From Chitinophaga sp. SYP-B3965 (GTDB taxonomy: Bacteria > Bacteroidota > Bacteroidia > Chitinophagales > Chitinophagaceae), in contig NZ_WJFD01000006.1 of the NCBI RefSeq assembly GCF_009647655.1, positions 186,001-250,000 of the forward strand: a DNA stretch of 64,000 nt. Reading direction: 5' to 3'. The notes under the pieces were generated by a model. That model worked only from the letters and a program-made list of their open reading frames with translations. It was not told the origin of the DNA and ran no database searches. The position numbers and the translations under genes are program-made. The first letter of the stretch is position 1. Each line of letters begins with the position of its first letter. Shown here piece by piece: positions 41,866 to 50,289 of the stretch.

Positions 41866-43029
41866 TTACACTTTATGCAGCAGTAACAACCTCTTTGCAC
41901 TGGCCCATAAATTCCTGAAACTCCTGCCATCTGCAGCCTCCCAGTCTTTTACCACCTTCTCTGCTTCCTGCCTGCGTTGGGCTGCTGTTAAATTGAAGAT
42001 GTGATCTATTACCTCTCCATCCGCTACGGCAGCGCCGGCCTGATAGTGTTCCTGTAATTCTTTCTTGAGTTTGGATTCATGTAAACTACCCGCACTAATC
42101 GCTGCCAGCTTTTCTTCGTATTCTCCTTTGGGCATCATGAGCTTGGTGAGCAGCGGCATGATCTCTATCAGTGTAATAATGAATACGATCAGGCGGTAGC
42201 GTTGTTTTAAAGGCGGATGCTCTTCTGTGAGGGTGTTCAGTGCTTCTGTCTGCGTGAGGAAACCATCTGTTAGTGTAGCCATATATGCCTGCTCTTTCAG
42301 ACTATCTTCTGAAAACTGAGTAGCCAGTTGCGCTTCTTTTTCAAGGCGTTGTGGTTCCAGGTCTTTTCTTAGTTTGCGCAGTTCTTCTTCTGATTTGAGG
42401 TACTCTCCTTTCTTCACCCGTGCAATAGCAGACTCTCCGATCTTGCCGGAGCCACCGGTACCATCTGTTTCCCGGATGTATCCGTCTTTATAATCTTTTA
42501 CCTGTTCTTCTTTTTGTGTTTGCTGACTGTTGAGCGTGCTGAGCTGCTGCCTGAGTTCTTTGGTGCGAACAAGGTTTAGTTCAGCCTGCTCTTTTCTGAA
42601 ATGATCCAGTTTGCTTTGCCTGTCCAGCACCATCTGTGCATCAATGTCTTTTTTGAATAACATTAATACTACAGGCTGTGAAATAAACAAACCGATGGTG
42701 ATGGCCAGCAATAAGCGGAAAGCCACCGGCAGGAATTGCGGTTTGCTGCCGGTGCGGCTCATGGCGGCAATCAGGCTTCTGTCTATTGATAAAATAGCAA
42801 AGCCAAAGAACAGCGCTAAACCCGCTACGATCAGATCGTCCTTCACGACAGTGGAAAAGAAATATCCCCAGGCGAGCGTGGCAAACAACCAGGTAACGAG
42901 TACGGCTATACCTATTATCCTGTACCTTTCCTTATCTACTTTACAATCCTTTAAAATCTCTGCATCTGCAGTGGCCAGCCACCACAGGAATTTGCTGAAA
43001 CCATCGGGTTCCTTTTGCTGTTCCGTCAT
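41866..43029 (-). CDS. DUF4407 membrane protein
   Basis: 387 residues. Two transmembrane helices near the N-terminus (about 38-60 and 65-90), a third near 108-130 and a fourth around 278-298 bracket a long charged coiled-coil region (about 130-265: RKEQAELNLVRTKELRQQLSTLNSQQTQKEEQ). The ILSIDRSLIAAM segment matches DUF4407. The function of the family is not known. Its ATG overlaps the stop of the upstream histidine kinase by 4 bases, so the two are coupled. A role in the same signalling pathway is likely by context only. Confidence 0.88.
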   Translation of the reverse strand: MTEQQKEPDGFSKFLWWLATADAEILKDCKVDKERYRIIGIAVLVTWLFATLAWGYFFSTVVKDDLIVAGLALFFGFAILSIDRSLIAAMSRTGSKPQFLPVAFRLLLAITIGLFISQPVVLMLFKKDIDAQMVLDRQSKLDHFRKEQAELNLVRTKELRQQLSTLNSQQTQKEEQVKDYKDGYIRETDGTGGSGKIGESAIARVKKGEYLKSEEELRKLRKDLEPQRLEKEAQLATQFSEDSLKEQAYMATLTDGFLTQTEALNTLTEEHPPLKQRYRLIVFIITLIEIMPLLTKLMMPKGEYEEKLAAISAGSLHESKLKKELQEHYQAGAAVADGEVIDHIFNLTAAQRRQEAEKVVKDWEAADGRSFRNLWASAKRLLLLHKV

Positions 43030-44531
43030 TTATTGATCGCTATTGTGAGGTGTACAAAAAACTCGGTGGCGGTTTGGCGAATGCTCAATTCATGTCTGCG
43101 TGGATAGAGCAACGCGAGCCTGTTCTTCACATTATTCAACCCAATACCCAGGCTTGTTTTCTCCGGATCGTTCTCCGGTTTCAGATGCACGCTGTTGTAG
43201 GCATCAAAGTAGATATGTGTGGCATCGCAGGAAAGAGATACCACTATCCAGGAACGGTTGCGCAGGCTGATACCATGTTTGAAAGCATTTTCCACAAAGG
43301 GGATCAGCAGCATTGGCGCAATTGGGTGATCGCAATCGTCTTCACTGATATTCACTTCTATCTTGATATCATCTGATTGTTGTATCCGCAGGCGCTGCAG
43401 GGCAATGTAATTCTGCAGGTAACCTACTTCTTTGCTGAGTTCAATTTTCTCCTGGTGATTTTCATGCAACATAAAACGCATCATATCTCCCAGTTTCTGC
43501 ACGCCTTCGCTGGTGCGGGAAGCATTTTCCTGTAAAGCAGTGCCATACAGGGTATTAAGGGCATTAAAAAGAAAATGAGGGTTAATCTGGGAGCGCAGGA
43601 AATCCAGATTGGCGGAAGAACGACCCAGCGCTTTCTCCAGGACTAACACCTCATCTTTTTGCTTTGAACGTAATTTAGCCAGCCACCATGCGATAGGGAA
43701 TACAAACATCACTTCTCCTAACACCATCAGGAACAGCAGCACTTCCAATGCTCTCGCGTTAAAGCTAATCCCCACCATGAACATGGCAAGGCCGCATGAT
43801 AACATTATTGTGATGAGTAAATTTCTTCCAAGAATTCCCCAGCGATGTTCTCCGCGGAGGAAAGGAGGGAAAATGAAAAAGTAAGCGGTGATATAAGTTA
43901 ACTGGAGGAAAAAACCAATAAAGAGAATGAGGATGAACGTGCCTCCGTGCGGATATTGCGCTGTCATAACCAGGGAAACTACCCAGACCATAAAAAACAA
44001 TACCATCTCTACAGTGATCTTTCGCCAGATGTTCTGTTGCTGGAACCATCCATGCAGGTAATTGAAATAGAGATATTTCACAGCATAATAAAAGGCATAG
44101 GTGATAGCGCAAACAAGCATAGCACCAAAGCCCCTCCTGGCCATAATAGCATGAAACACATTCATATCCTTATAGCCCAGCATATATCCGTAACGGTAGG
44201 TAAAGGCTACCATCGTAAATACCCATAAGAGCACAAACGCCAAAACGGCTAAAGGAACACCTCCATAAAAACGTTTCTTTTCCAGGAAGAAGGGGGTTAT
44301 CCAATTATTAATGAGCAGGAAAGTGGCATAACCGACAGTGGCTATCATTAACTTAGGCATCAGCACGTGCACAAATACATCAAAATGCATATTGTTCTCT
44401 TCAAAGACCCTTGCTATCCAGTAGGTTCCGGATTCTTCCCCGCTTAATAAAAAGGGGAAAAGTACCGCGAAAACTACCAGGAGATATAACCCTGTAGCCG
44501 CCCAAAACTCTACCTTCCTGAATTTTTCCAT
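43026..44531 (-). CDS. LytS-type sensor histidine kinase
   Basis: 501 residues from ATG 44531. The N-terminal half holds about eight hydrophobic segments (LLVVFAVLFPFLL, ATFLLINNWITPFF, LAVLAFVLLWVFTMVAF and others). Next come a coiled coil and a His_kinase domain with LDFLRSQINPHFLFNALNTLYG (phospho-acceptor H). The ATPase domain has MLLIPFVENAFKHG and GLGIGLNNVKNRLALLYP. It lacks a known ligand domain outside the membrane, so the signal may be sensed within the bilayer. Followed by the coupled DUF4407 gene, with a LytTR regulator further on. Confidence 0.94.
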   Translation of the reverse strand: MEKFRKVEFWAATGLYLLVVFAVLFPFLLSGEESGTYWIARVFEENNMHFDVFVHVLMPKLMIATVGYATFLLINNWITPFFLEKKRFYGGVPLAVLAFVLLWVFTMVAFTYRYGYMLGYKDMNVFHAIMARRGFGAMLVCAITYAFYYAVKYLYFNYLHGWFQQQNIWRKITVEMVLFFMVWVVSLVMTAQYPHGGTFILILFIGFFLQLTYITAYFFIFPPFLRGEHRWGILGRNLLITIMLSCGLAMFMVGISFNARALEVLLFLMVLGEVMFVFPIAWWLAKLRSKQKDEVLVLEKALGRSSANLDFLRSQINPHFLFNALNTLYGTALQENASRTSEGVQKLGDMMRFMLHENHQEKIELSKEVGYLQNYIALQRLRIQQSDDIKIEVNISEDDCDHPIAPMLLIPFVENAFKHGISLRNRSWIVVSLSCDATHIYFDAYNSVHLKPENDPEKTSLGIGLNNVKNRLALLYPRRHELSIRQTATEFFVHLTIAINK

Positions 44532-44627
44532 GCATTTAATATTTAATGCAATAATAGTAAACAAGTGTTGCTGGTGAGGTGAAATGGTACGAAAATGCGA
44601 GAATATGGGATGAAGGTTGGTTTTTTA

Positions 44628-44635
44628 TACCTTTG
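44628..44635 (+). promoter_or_regulatory. -7 box upstream of aguB
   Basis: The exact TAnnTTTG match TACCTTTG lies 23 bases before the aguB ATG. No -33 box at the usual distance. Confidence 0.42.
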
Positions 44636-44658
44636 TACCCGTTTAATAATAGGTATTC

Positions 44659-45537
44659 ATGGCAAAAGTAAAAACAGGAATCGTACAGATGAGCTGTTCT
44701 GCCGATAAAGCGCAGAACCTGGCAAAGGCCATCGACAAGGTAAGAGAGGCTGCGGCCAAGGGCGCACAGATAGTTTGCCTGCAGGAGCTGTTCACTTCTC
44801 TTTACTTCTGTGATGTGGAAGATTATGAGAACTTCAAACTGGCAGAGCCTGTTCCCGGTCCCTCTACGGAGGCCCTGGGTAAAGTGGCGGCTGAACTGGG
44901 TGTGGTGATCATCGCTTCCCTGTTCGAAAAAAGAGCAGAAGGTTTATATCATAATACCACAGCCGTACTGGATGCGGATGGCAAGTATCTCGGTAAATAC
45001 CGCAAGATGCATATCCCGGACGATCCGGCTTATTACGAGAAATTCTATTTCACCCCGGGAGACCTGGGTTATAAGATCTTCCATACAAAGTTCGCGAAGA
45101 TCGGTGTGCTGATCTGCTGGGACCAATGGTATCCTGAAGCAGCACGTATCACGGCCCTGATGGGAGCAGAGATCCTCTTCTACCCTACCGCTATTGGTTG
45201 GGCTACCAGTCAGGATGAAGCTACCAACACAGAGCAATACAATGCCTGGCAGACCATTCAGCGGAGCCATGCAGTGGCCAATGGCATCCATGTGGTGAGC
45301 GTGAACCGTGTAGGCCTGGAACAGGATGGCCTGATGAAATTCTGGGGCGGCTCTTTCGTGGCCAATCCTTTTGGCAGCTTACTGCACCTCAGCTCACACG
45401 ACCAGGAAGAAACGGTTGTGCTGGAACTGGACCTGTCCAAAACAGACAGATACCGTACACACTGGCCATTCCTGCGTGACAGAAGGATCGATTCCTACCA
45501 ACCTATTACCAAAAGATATATTGACGACGAAGCATGA
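44659..45537 (+). CDS. aguB: N-carbamoylputrescine amidase
   Basis: 292 residues, nitrilase superfamily. The catalytic triad is E43 (LQELF), K116 (KYRKMHIPDD) and C153 (VLICWDQWYPE). Extended identity to the AguB type (SLYFC, FYFTPGDLGYK, PTAIGWATSQDE) makes the assignment firm. It hydrolyses N-carbamoylputrescine to putrescine, CO2 and ammonia. Its stop overlaps the start of aguA by 4 bases, giving a two-enzyme route from agmatine to putrescine. Confidence 0.96.
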   Translation: MAKVKTGIVQMSCSADKAQNLAKAIDKVREAAAKGAQIVCLQELFTSLYFCDVEDYENFKLAEPVPGPSTEALGKVAAELGVVIIASLFEKRAEGLYHNTTAVLDADGKYLGKYRKMHIPDDPAYYEKFYFTPGDLGYKIFHTKFAKIGVLICWDQWYPEAARITALMGAEILFYPTAIGWATSQDEATNTEQYNAWQTIQRSHAVANGIHVVSVNRVGLEQDGLMKFWGGSFVANPFGSLLHLSSHDQEETVVLELDLSKTDRYRTHWPFLRDRRIDSYQPITKRYIDDEA

Positions 45538-46580
45538 CGCAAACTACTCCCAAGCAACTCGGTTATTATTTCCCTGCAGAATTTCATCCACATGTTGCCA
45601 CATGGTTAAGCTGGCCGCATAAAGAAGCCAGCTGGCCTGGAAAGATCCATACGATCTTCCCTTACTACAGCCGTTTTGTAAAATACCTGGCGGATAGTGA
45701 AAAAGTGCGCATCAATGTGCTGGACGAAGCGATGAAAGCATTTGCCACCGGGCACCTGCAATCTGAAGGTGTGAACCTCGGCAATGTGGAATTCTTTCTG
45801 CACCCCACCAACGATGCCTGGTGCCGCGATCATGGTCCGGCTTTCCTGATCAATCCGGATGCTAAGGATAAAAAAGTGGTGGTGGACTGGAATTACAACG
45901 CCTGGGGTGGTAAATACCCTCCTTTTGAGCAGGATGATGTGATCCCTACCCTCATCGCCAATCATTATAAACTGCCGGTATTTAACCCCGGTATCATCAT
46001 GGAAGGCGGCTCTGTAGAGTTCAACGGGAAAGGAACCATCCTCACTTCTACCTGCTGCCTGCTGAATGAGAACCGTAATCCACATCTTAACCGGGATCAG
46101 GTAGAAGAATACCTCCATCAATATTATGGTGCAGACCAGGTGTTATGGGTAGAAGATGGCATTGTGGGAGACGATACAGACGGGCATATTGATGATACCA
46201 TCCGGTTTGTGAATGAGGATACGGTGCTGACAGTTGTGGAAACGGATAAACAGGATGAGAATTACGAACTGCTGCAACAGAACCTCAAACAACTGCAGCA
46301 AATGCGCCTGCTCAATGGTAAACAGCTGAATATCATTCACCTGCCTATGCCCGATCCCGTTATTTACGACGAGCAGCGTTTGCCGGCATCTTATGCGAAT
46401 TTCTATATCAGCAATAAATATGTGATCGTACCTACCTTCCAGTGTAAGAAAGACGATGAAGCGCTGGAGATCATTTCCGGCTGTTTTAAAGACCGGGAAG
46501 TGGTGGGCATTGATTCTACAGAGATTATCTGGGGGCTGGGGAGTTTTCACTGCCTGAGCCAACAGGAACCAGCGATATAA
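45534..46580 (+). CDS. aguA: Agmatine deiminase
   Basis: 348 residues, pentein fold (PAD-like). Typical segments are TWLSWPHKEASWPGK, DAWCRDHGPAF (substrate-binding Asp/Arg), EGGSVEFNGKGTILTS (Glu), DDTDGHIDDTIRF (catalytic His) and C340 in GLGSFHCLSQQEPA. It converts agmatine to N-carbamoylputrescine, the substrate of AguB encoded just upstream. The pair supplies putrescine for polyamines. The gene is closed by a terminator. Confidence 0.97.
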   Translation: MTQTTPKQLGYYFPAEFHPHVATWLSWPHKEASWPGKIHTIFPYYSRFVKYLADSEKVRINVLDEAMKAFATGHLQSEGVNLGNVEFFLHPTNDAWCRDHGPAFLINPDAKDKKVVVDWNYNAWGGKYPPFEQDDVIPTLIANHYKLPVFNPGIIMEGGSVEFNGKGTILTSTCCLLNENRNPHLNRDQVEEYLHQYYGADQVLWVEDGIVGDDTDGHIDDTIRFVNEDTVLTVVETDKQDENYELLQQNLKQLQQMRLLNGKQLNIIHLPMPDPVIYDEQRLPASYANFYISNKYVIVPTFQCKKDDEALEIISGCFKDREVVGIDSTEIIWGLGSFHCLSQQEPAI

Positions 46581-46610
46581 AGGAAATCTTACCAACAGGT
46601 AAAAGAAAAA

Positions 46611-46638
46611 GCCGTCTCTTACGAGAGCGGCTTTTTTT
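46611..46638 (+). terminator. Intrinsic terminator of aguB-aguA
   Basis: GCCG-TCTC (46611-46618) pairs with GAGA-g-CGGC (46623-46631), with one bulged G, followed by T8. Confidence 0.88.
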
Positions 46639-46677
46639 TATGTTAAATAGATTTTGCAGATCGGCCATGGTAGCTTC

Positions 46678-46754
46678 ATCCTTGCTTCATCCTAGCTTCG
46701 TGTTGCACGCCAGCGCGGGTTTAAGCTACTTTGAAGCTAGGATGAAGCAAGGAT
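46678..46754. repeat. Perfect 22-bp inverted repeat built from tandem GCTTCATCC units
   Basis: The arm at 46678-46699 is the exact reverse complement of 46733-46754, with a 33-base loop. Inside each arm GCTTCATCCT-type units repeat at a 10-base step. There is no T-run, and it stands between the aguA terminator and the 3' end of the next minus-strand gene. It is too short to encode a transposase. Confidence 0.88.
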
Positions 46755-46759
46755 AACAC

Positions 46760-47467
46760 TTATTTAATGGGTATAAGATTCCCCTTTTCATCCAGAAATT
46801 CCATCTTTGCCTGGTTGTTCTTATCCAAATACAATTTAATACGAGGGTTGCCACTATCATCCCGGATGAAAACGCCGACTTCCTCACCTTTGGTCTTCCC
46901 AACAAACATCCGTTCTCTACCCATCAGTTTTGCTGCTTTCAGTCTGTTCACTTCTGCATCCATTACACTCTTGTTGTTTAAAGCACCCAGTGAATCGAAG
47001 ATCTTTATTAACCGGTCCAGCGGCATTTGCTCGGAGCGATCCCAGAGTTTCATGCCATAGGAGCGTTTACGCCCGCCCTTTTCAACATCTTCCATGTATT
47101 GCATTTGCATCACCTGGTCATTTTCATATTGATCAAAAGAAACCACCATACCGGAGCCGTTAACGGAATCACCTTCGTAGGTGAGGCCACCGCATTCATC
47201 TCCTGCAGAATTGAAGAATATGAGGCCGGCTTCCCGCGTTCTGGCTGGAAATGGTTTGTTCTTCAACATACCGGGATGCTGTTTCTCCTTATTACTGATC
47301 ACCATTTTAAGCTGACCATTCTTTTCAACGATATTGATCCGTTCCACATCTATTTCTTCGAAACGCGTGTTTTTTGTAAATGACATCAAAATAAAGAGGG
47401 CTAGAACACCCGTCATTCCTAAAGAATAGATCTTCAGGAAGCGCACTTCTTTCATAAGCTTTTCCAT
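46760..47467 (-). CDS. Membrane-anchored protein of unknown function
   Basis: 235 residues. One transmembrane helix at about 12-30 (IYSLGMTGVLALFILMSF) anchors it, with the rest outside the cytosol. The mature part shows two similar beta-rich stretches: IDVERINIVEKNGQLKMVISNKEKQHPG near the start, and VGVFIRDDSGNPRIKLYLDKNNQAKMEFLDEKGN near the end. Each consists of short strands reporting on a 'structure-like' pattern of alternating polar and hydrophobic residues. I do not recognise the family. Similar proteins are frequent in Bacteroidota. The ATG at 47455, giving MKEV, is an alternative start. Confidence 0.7.
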   Translation of the reverse strand: MEKLMKEVRFLKIYSLGMTGVLALFILMSFTKNTRFEEIDVERINIVEKNGQLKMVISNKEKQHPGMLKNKPFPARTREAGLIFFNSAGDECGGLTYEGDSVNGSGMVVSFDQYENDQVMQMQYMEDVEKGGRKRSYGMKLWDRSEQMPLDRLIKIFDSLGALNNKSVMDAEVNRLKAAKLMGRERMFVGKTKGEEVGVFIRDDSGNPRIKLYLDKNNQAKMEFLDEKGNLIPIK

Positions 47468-47559
47468 ATAGATTATTTAGTATGCGTGCAAATTACGGTT
47501 TCGTTATCACTTTTTGGCACGACCATTGATTTACTATACATGAACCAAATCAAAGAGTC

Positions 47560-47766
47560 ATGAAGAAGATAATCATCGCAGCTTCCATTGTTGGAACAGC
47601 CGTAGCAGGTGCTTTATGGTTGATGAAAAATCGCGACCGTGCAGAGTCGACACTGAAGGATATTAAAGATGCCGCAAAGAATGCCTATCGCAAAATGGAT
47701 AAGCAGGCCAGAAAAGCTGGCAGAAGAGCTAATCATATGGCCCAGGAACAATTAGCTACCAGCTAA
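47560..47766 (+). CDS. Small YtxH-like membrane protein
   Basis: 68 residues: a short transmembrane helix (IIIAASIVGTAVAGALWLM) and then a strongly basic, alanine-rich amphipathic helix (DIKDAAKNAYRKMDKQARKAGRRA). This shape is typical of YtxH-type envelope-stress proteins. No function can be given. It is a single gene followed by a clear terminator, which supports it being real. Confidence 0.75.
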   Translation: MKKIIIAASIVGTAVAGALWLMKNRDRAESTLKDIKDAAKNAYRKMDKQARKAGRRANHMAQEQLATS

Positions 47767-47790
47767 CACTCGCATCAATCAACATAAATG

Positions 47791-47820
47791 AAAAGGTCCC
47801 GATTCTCGTCGGGACCTTTT
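47791..47820. terminator. Bidirectional terminator
   Basis: A perfect 12-bp stem, AAAAGGTCCCGA (47791-47802) with TCGGGACCTTTT (47809-47820). Shared by the YtxH-like gene and the convergent TlpA-like gene. Confidence 0.92.
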
Positions 47821-47825
47821 TGTTT

Positions 47826-48797
47826 TTATTTCAATAGCGTTGCAAGCGTTTCTTCTAGTTGCTTTCCCCTGAGGTTCCGCGCTACGATCTTTCCATCCGG
47901 GCCGATCAATACATTGGAAGGGATGGCCCTTACACCATATAACTTTGCAGGCGCACTGTCCCAGAATTTAATATCGGATACATGCGTCCAGGTGAGTTTA
48001 TCATCTGCGATGGCTTTTATCCATTGCTCTTTCTTGTTATCCAGGCTCACCGCGAAGATATCAAAGCCTTTGTCTTTGTACTTTTCATATGTTCGCACCA
48101 GGTTGGGATTCTCTCTTCTGCAAGGGCCGCACCAGCCTGCCCAGAAATCGAGTAACACATATTTACCACCTAAATGGGAGGAGAATTTCACCGGTTTACC
48201 GTTTGTATCTGCCAGTGTAAAATCAGGCGCCTTTTCACCGACGCCTACTTTACGCAAAGTGGGGGAAAGTTCCCTCAATACGTTCACATATTGGGTGTTT
48301 TGCAGCGAAGGGCTTAGCAGTTTTACATTGTTATCGATCTCATCCGGCGTTAAACGGTAAGAGAAATCACGGTATAATACATAAGCAGACACAATGGAAG
48401 ATGGATTCGCTTTAATGAATTCATCCACTTTAACATTACGGCTGTTCCTGTAAGTAGTGAAGAGGTCCTGTGCGGCAGAGCCTTTCACTACAGACTTGCT
48501 GTAGTAGGCAACAGAATCCAGTTCCACTTCTATCGGCTTATCTTCTATAAAAACAAATAACGGATTACTACCGGCAGAGTTGAGTGTGAGGCCGTATAAC
48601 TCAGGCACCGGGAGCTTCTTCTTAAAATGAAATTTACCATTCTCTATTTTACTGGAATCTATGGTAAAGAACATTTTATTTGCAAAACGTTGCAGGTATA
48701 CCTTGCCAGTGTTTACATCTTTCACAGTGCCAGTGATCTGCGCAGTAGCTGTTAAAGCGCCTGAGAGCAAAACGATACTTAAAAGCGAACGTATCAT
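47826..48797 (-). CDS. TlpA-like thioredoxin protein with DUF4369 domain
   Basis: 323 residues with a signal peptide (to about 19, LTATAQ). The N-terminal part (about 20-115) is a DUF4369 beta-domain (ITGTVKDVNTGKVYLQRF). A helical linker and a C-terminal thioredoxin fold of the TlpA/ResA type follow, with active site WCGPC at 222-226 and cis-Pro in RAIPSNVLIG. It is a periplasmic thiol-disulfide reductase or isomerase. Its ATG overlaps the SusD stop by 4 bases, so it is the last gene of a SusC-SusD-TlpA operon, an arrangement common in Chitinophaga-type genomes. Confidence 0.93.
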   Translation of the reverse strand: MIRSLLSIVLLSGALTATAQITGTVKDVNTGKVYLQRFANKMFFTIDSSKIENGKFHFKKKLPVPELYGLTLNSAGSNPLFVFIEDKPIEVELDSVAYYSKSVVKGSAAQDLFTTYRNSRNVKVDEFIKANPSSIVSAYVLYRDFSYRLTPDEIDNNVKLLSPSLQNTQYVNVLRELSPTLRKVGVGEKAPDFTLADTNGKPVKFSSHLGGKYVLLDFWAGWCGPCRRENPNLVRTYEKYKDKGFDIFAVSLDNKKEQWIKAIADDKLTWTHVSDIKFWDSAPAKLYGVRAIPSNVLIGPDGKIVARNLRGKQLEETLATLLK

Positions 48798-50278
48798 AAG
48801 TTTGGATTAGAGTTGAGTTCATTAATAGGAATGGAGAAGAGATAGTACTGGCTGTTTGGAACGAAATCCGTTTTGTCAGGGAACTTCAGCTGGTGATGGC
48901 CTTTTAAAAGCACATCCTTGAACGTGCCATCTGCCTTCGGAACTTTGATTATCTCTGTGGAAGGCACACGTACCAGTTTTTGTTGCAAACGCAGGATATC
49001 CGGCAATGCAAAACCCTCGCCCCATAATTCTCTTCTTCTTTCTTTCAATATTTCTTCTATTAATTGCGGCTGCGTGAGTGAACCATCCAGCAGGGCTGGC
49101 AGACTTCTTTTCACCCTTAATTCATTCAGTGCAATGAAGGCGTCTGAGGTCTGATTCAGCCTGGCTTTACTTTCTGCTTCTATCAATACCATTTCAGATG
49201 AACGCATTAATACAATGTGCCCGGACTGATCTGTTTTATTCACGAACTTGGTATACTTCAGCCATCCCAGCAAAGGATCAGTTGTATCGGCTACTGGTTT
49301 GAACAATGTTTTGCGCACATCTCCATCTGTGAAGATCTCCCTGAAGTGAGGATCAGCCATTACACTTCTGTAACCGGTTGGAGGGGTTACATCAATATAG
49401 GCGAAGTAAGAAGCGCCACCCAGGTTTTGGTCTGTAGCCTGCGGATGGCCCCAGATCCATTCTATGTTACTTACATCATTGAAACCTTTGAGGTATTCAA
49501 TGGGTTCCATGATGGGATAACCTACGCGGGCTTGTTTTGCGCGGACAGCAGCAGAATCCCAGTTCTCCTGTGTAAGGAAAGCACGTGCCAGCAAACCTCT
49601 TACCACTTGTTGATTAGGACGGTTCTTTACTAAGCGACTGAAGCCCTGCAGCAATCCGTCTGCTTCTCTCAGGTCTGCAATCACCTGATCATAAATGGCA
49701 GCCACGGTTGCTCTTGGTTGCGGTTTGGAATCAGGATTAGTGGGTGTAGTATATAAAGGCACACCTTTCGCATTCCTGTCTTTTGCATAAGTGAACTGGT
49801 ACTGGCGTACGAGGTTCAGATATGTGAAGGCACGTAATGCAAGCGCCTGGCCTTTGAGGAATTTCTTCTCACTGTCTGTTCCCGCAGCAGCATCCACATA
49901 AGCGATGATGTTATTACAGTTGTCGATCACTTTATACTGGAACGTCCAGAAGAAAAGTGCACGGCGGGTAGTGTTATCAGAAGGGTCCAGGAAACCGTAA
50001 GTAGCCAGGAAACCATATACCCCGTCCCGCAATACAGCGTCTCCGCCCATTGCTTCCTGGGAAAGGGTGATAGCAGAATAGCCGGGATTATCCTGGGAAG
50101 TGGAACTCTCCATGATGGTACGAATGGTACCGTTCACCAGTGCATCAATGTTCTTGGTAGATGCGTACAGCTCTTTACCGGTTAAACTACCGGAAGGAGA
50201 TGTTTCGAAGAATGATTTATTACAAGCTGCCAGTAATAACACGGCTCCTGTAAGTAGTAATATATTGATCCTTGACAT
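48794..50278 (-). CDS. SusD/RagB-like outer membrane lipoprotein
   Basis: 494 residues. Lipoprotein signal with lipobox LLAAC at about 19. Typical SusD features are SLTGKELYASTKNIDALVNG, FLKGQALALRAFTYLNLVRQYQ, QQVVRGLLARAFLTQENW and the C-terminal LIEEILKERRRELWGEGFALPDILRLQ. It binds the transported ligand at the cell surface together with the SusC protein encoded 11 bases upstream. Overlaps the TlpA-like gene by 4 bases. Confidence 0.95.
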   Translation of the reverse strand: MSRINILLLTGAVLLLAACNKSFFETSPSGSLTGKELYASTKNIDALVNGTIRTIMESSTSQDNPGYSAITLSQEAMGGDAVLRDGVYGFLATYGFLDPSDNTTRRALFFWTFQYKVIDNCNNIIAYVDAAAGTDSEKKFLKGQALALRAFTYLNLVRQYQFTYAKDRNAKGVPLYTTPTNPDSKPQPRATVAAIYDQVIADLREADGLLQGFSRLVKNRPNQQVVRGLLARAFLTQENWDSAAVRAKQARVGYPIMEPIEYLKGFNDVSNIEWIWGHPQATDQNLGGASYFAYIDVTPPTGYRSVMADPHFREIFTDGDVRKTLFKPVADTTDPLLGWLKYTKFVNKTDQSGHIVLMRSSEMVLIEAESKARLNQTSDAFIALNELRVKRSLPALLDGSLTQPQLIEEILKERRRELWGEGFALPDILRLQQKLVRVPSTEIIKVPKADGTFKDVLLKGHHQLKFPDKTDFVPNSQYYLFSIPINELNSNPNL

Positions 50279-50289
50279 CGTAATATCTT

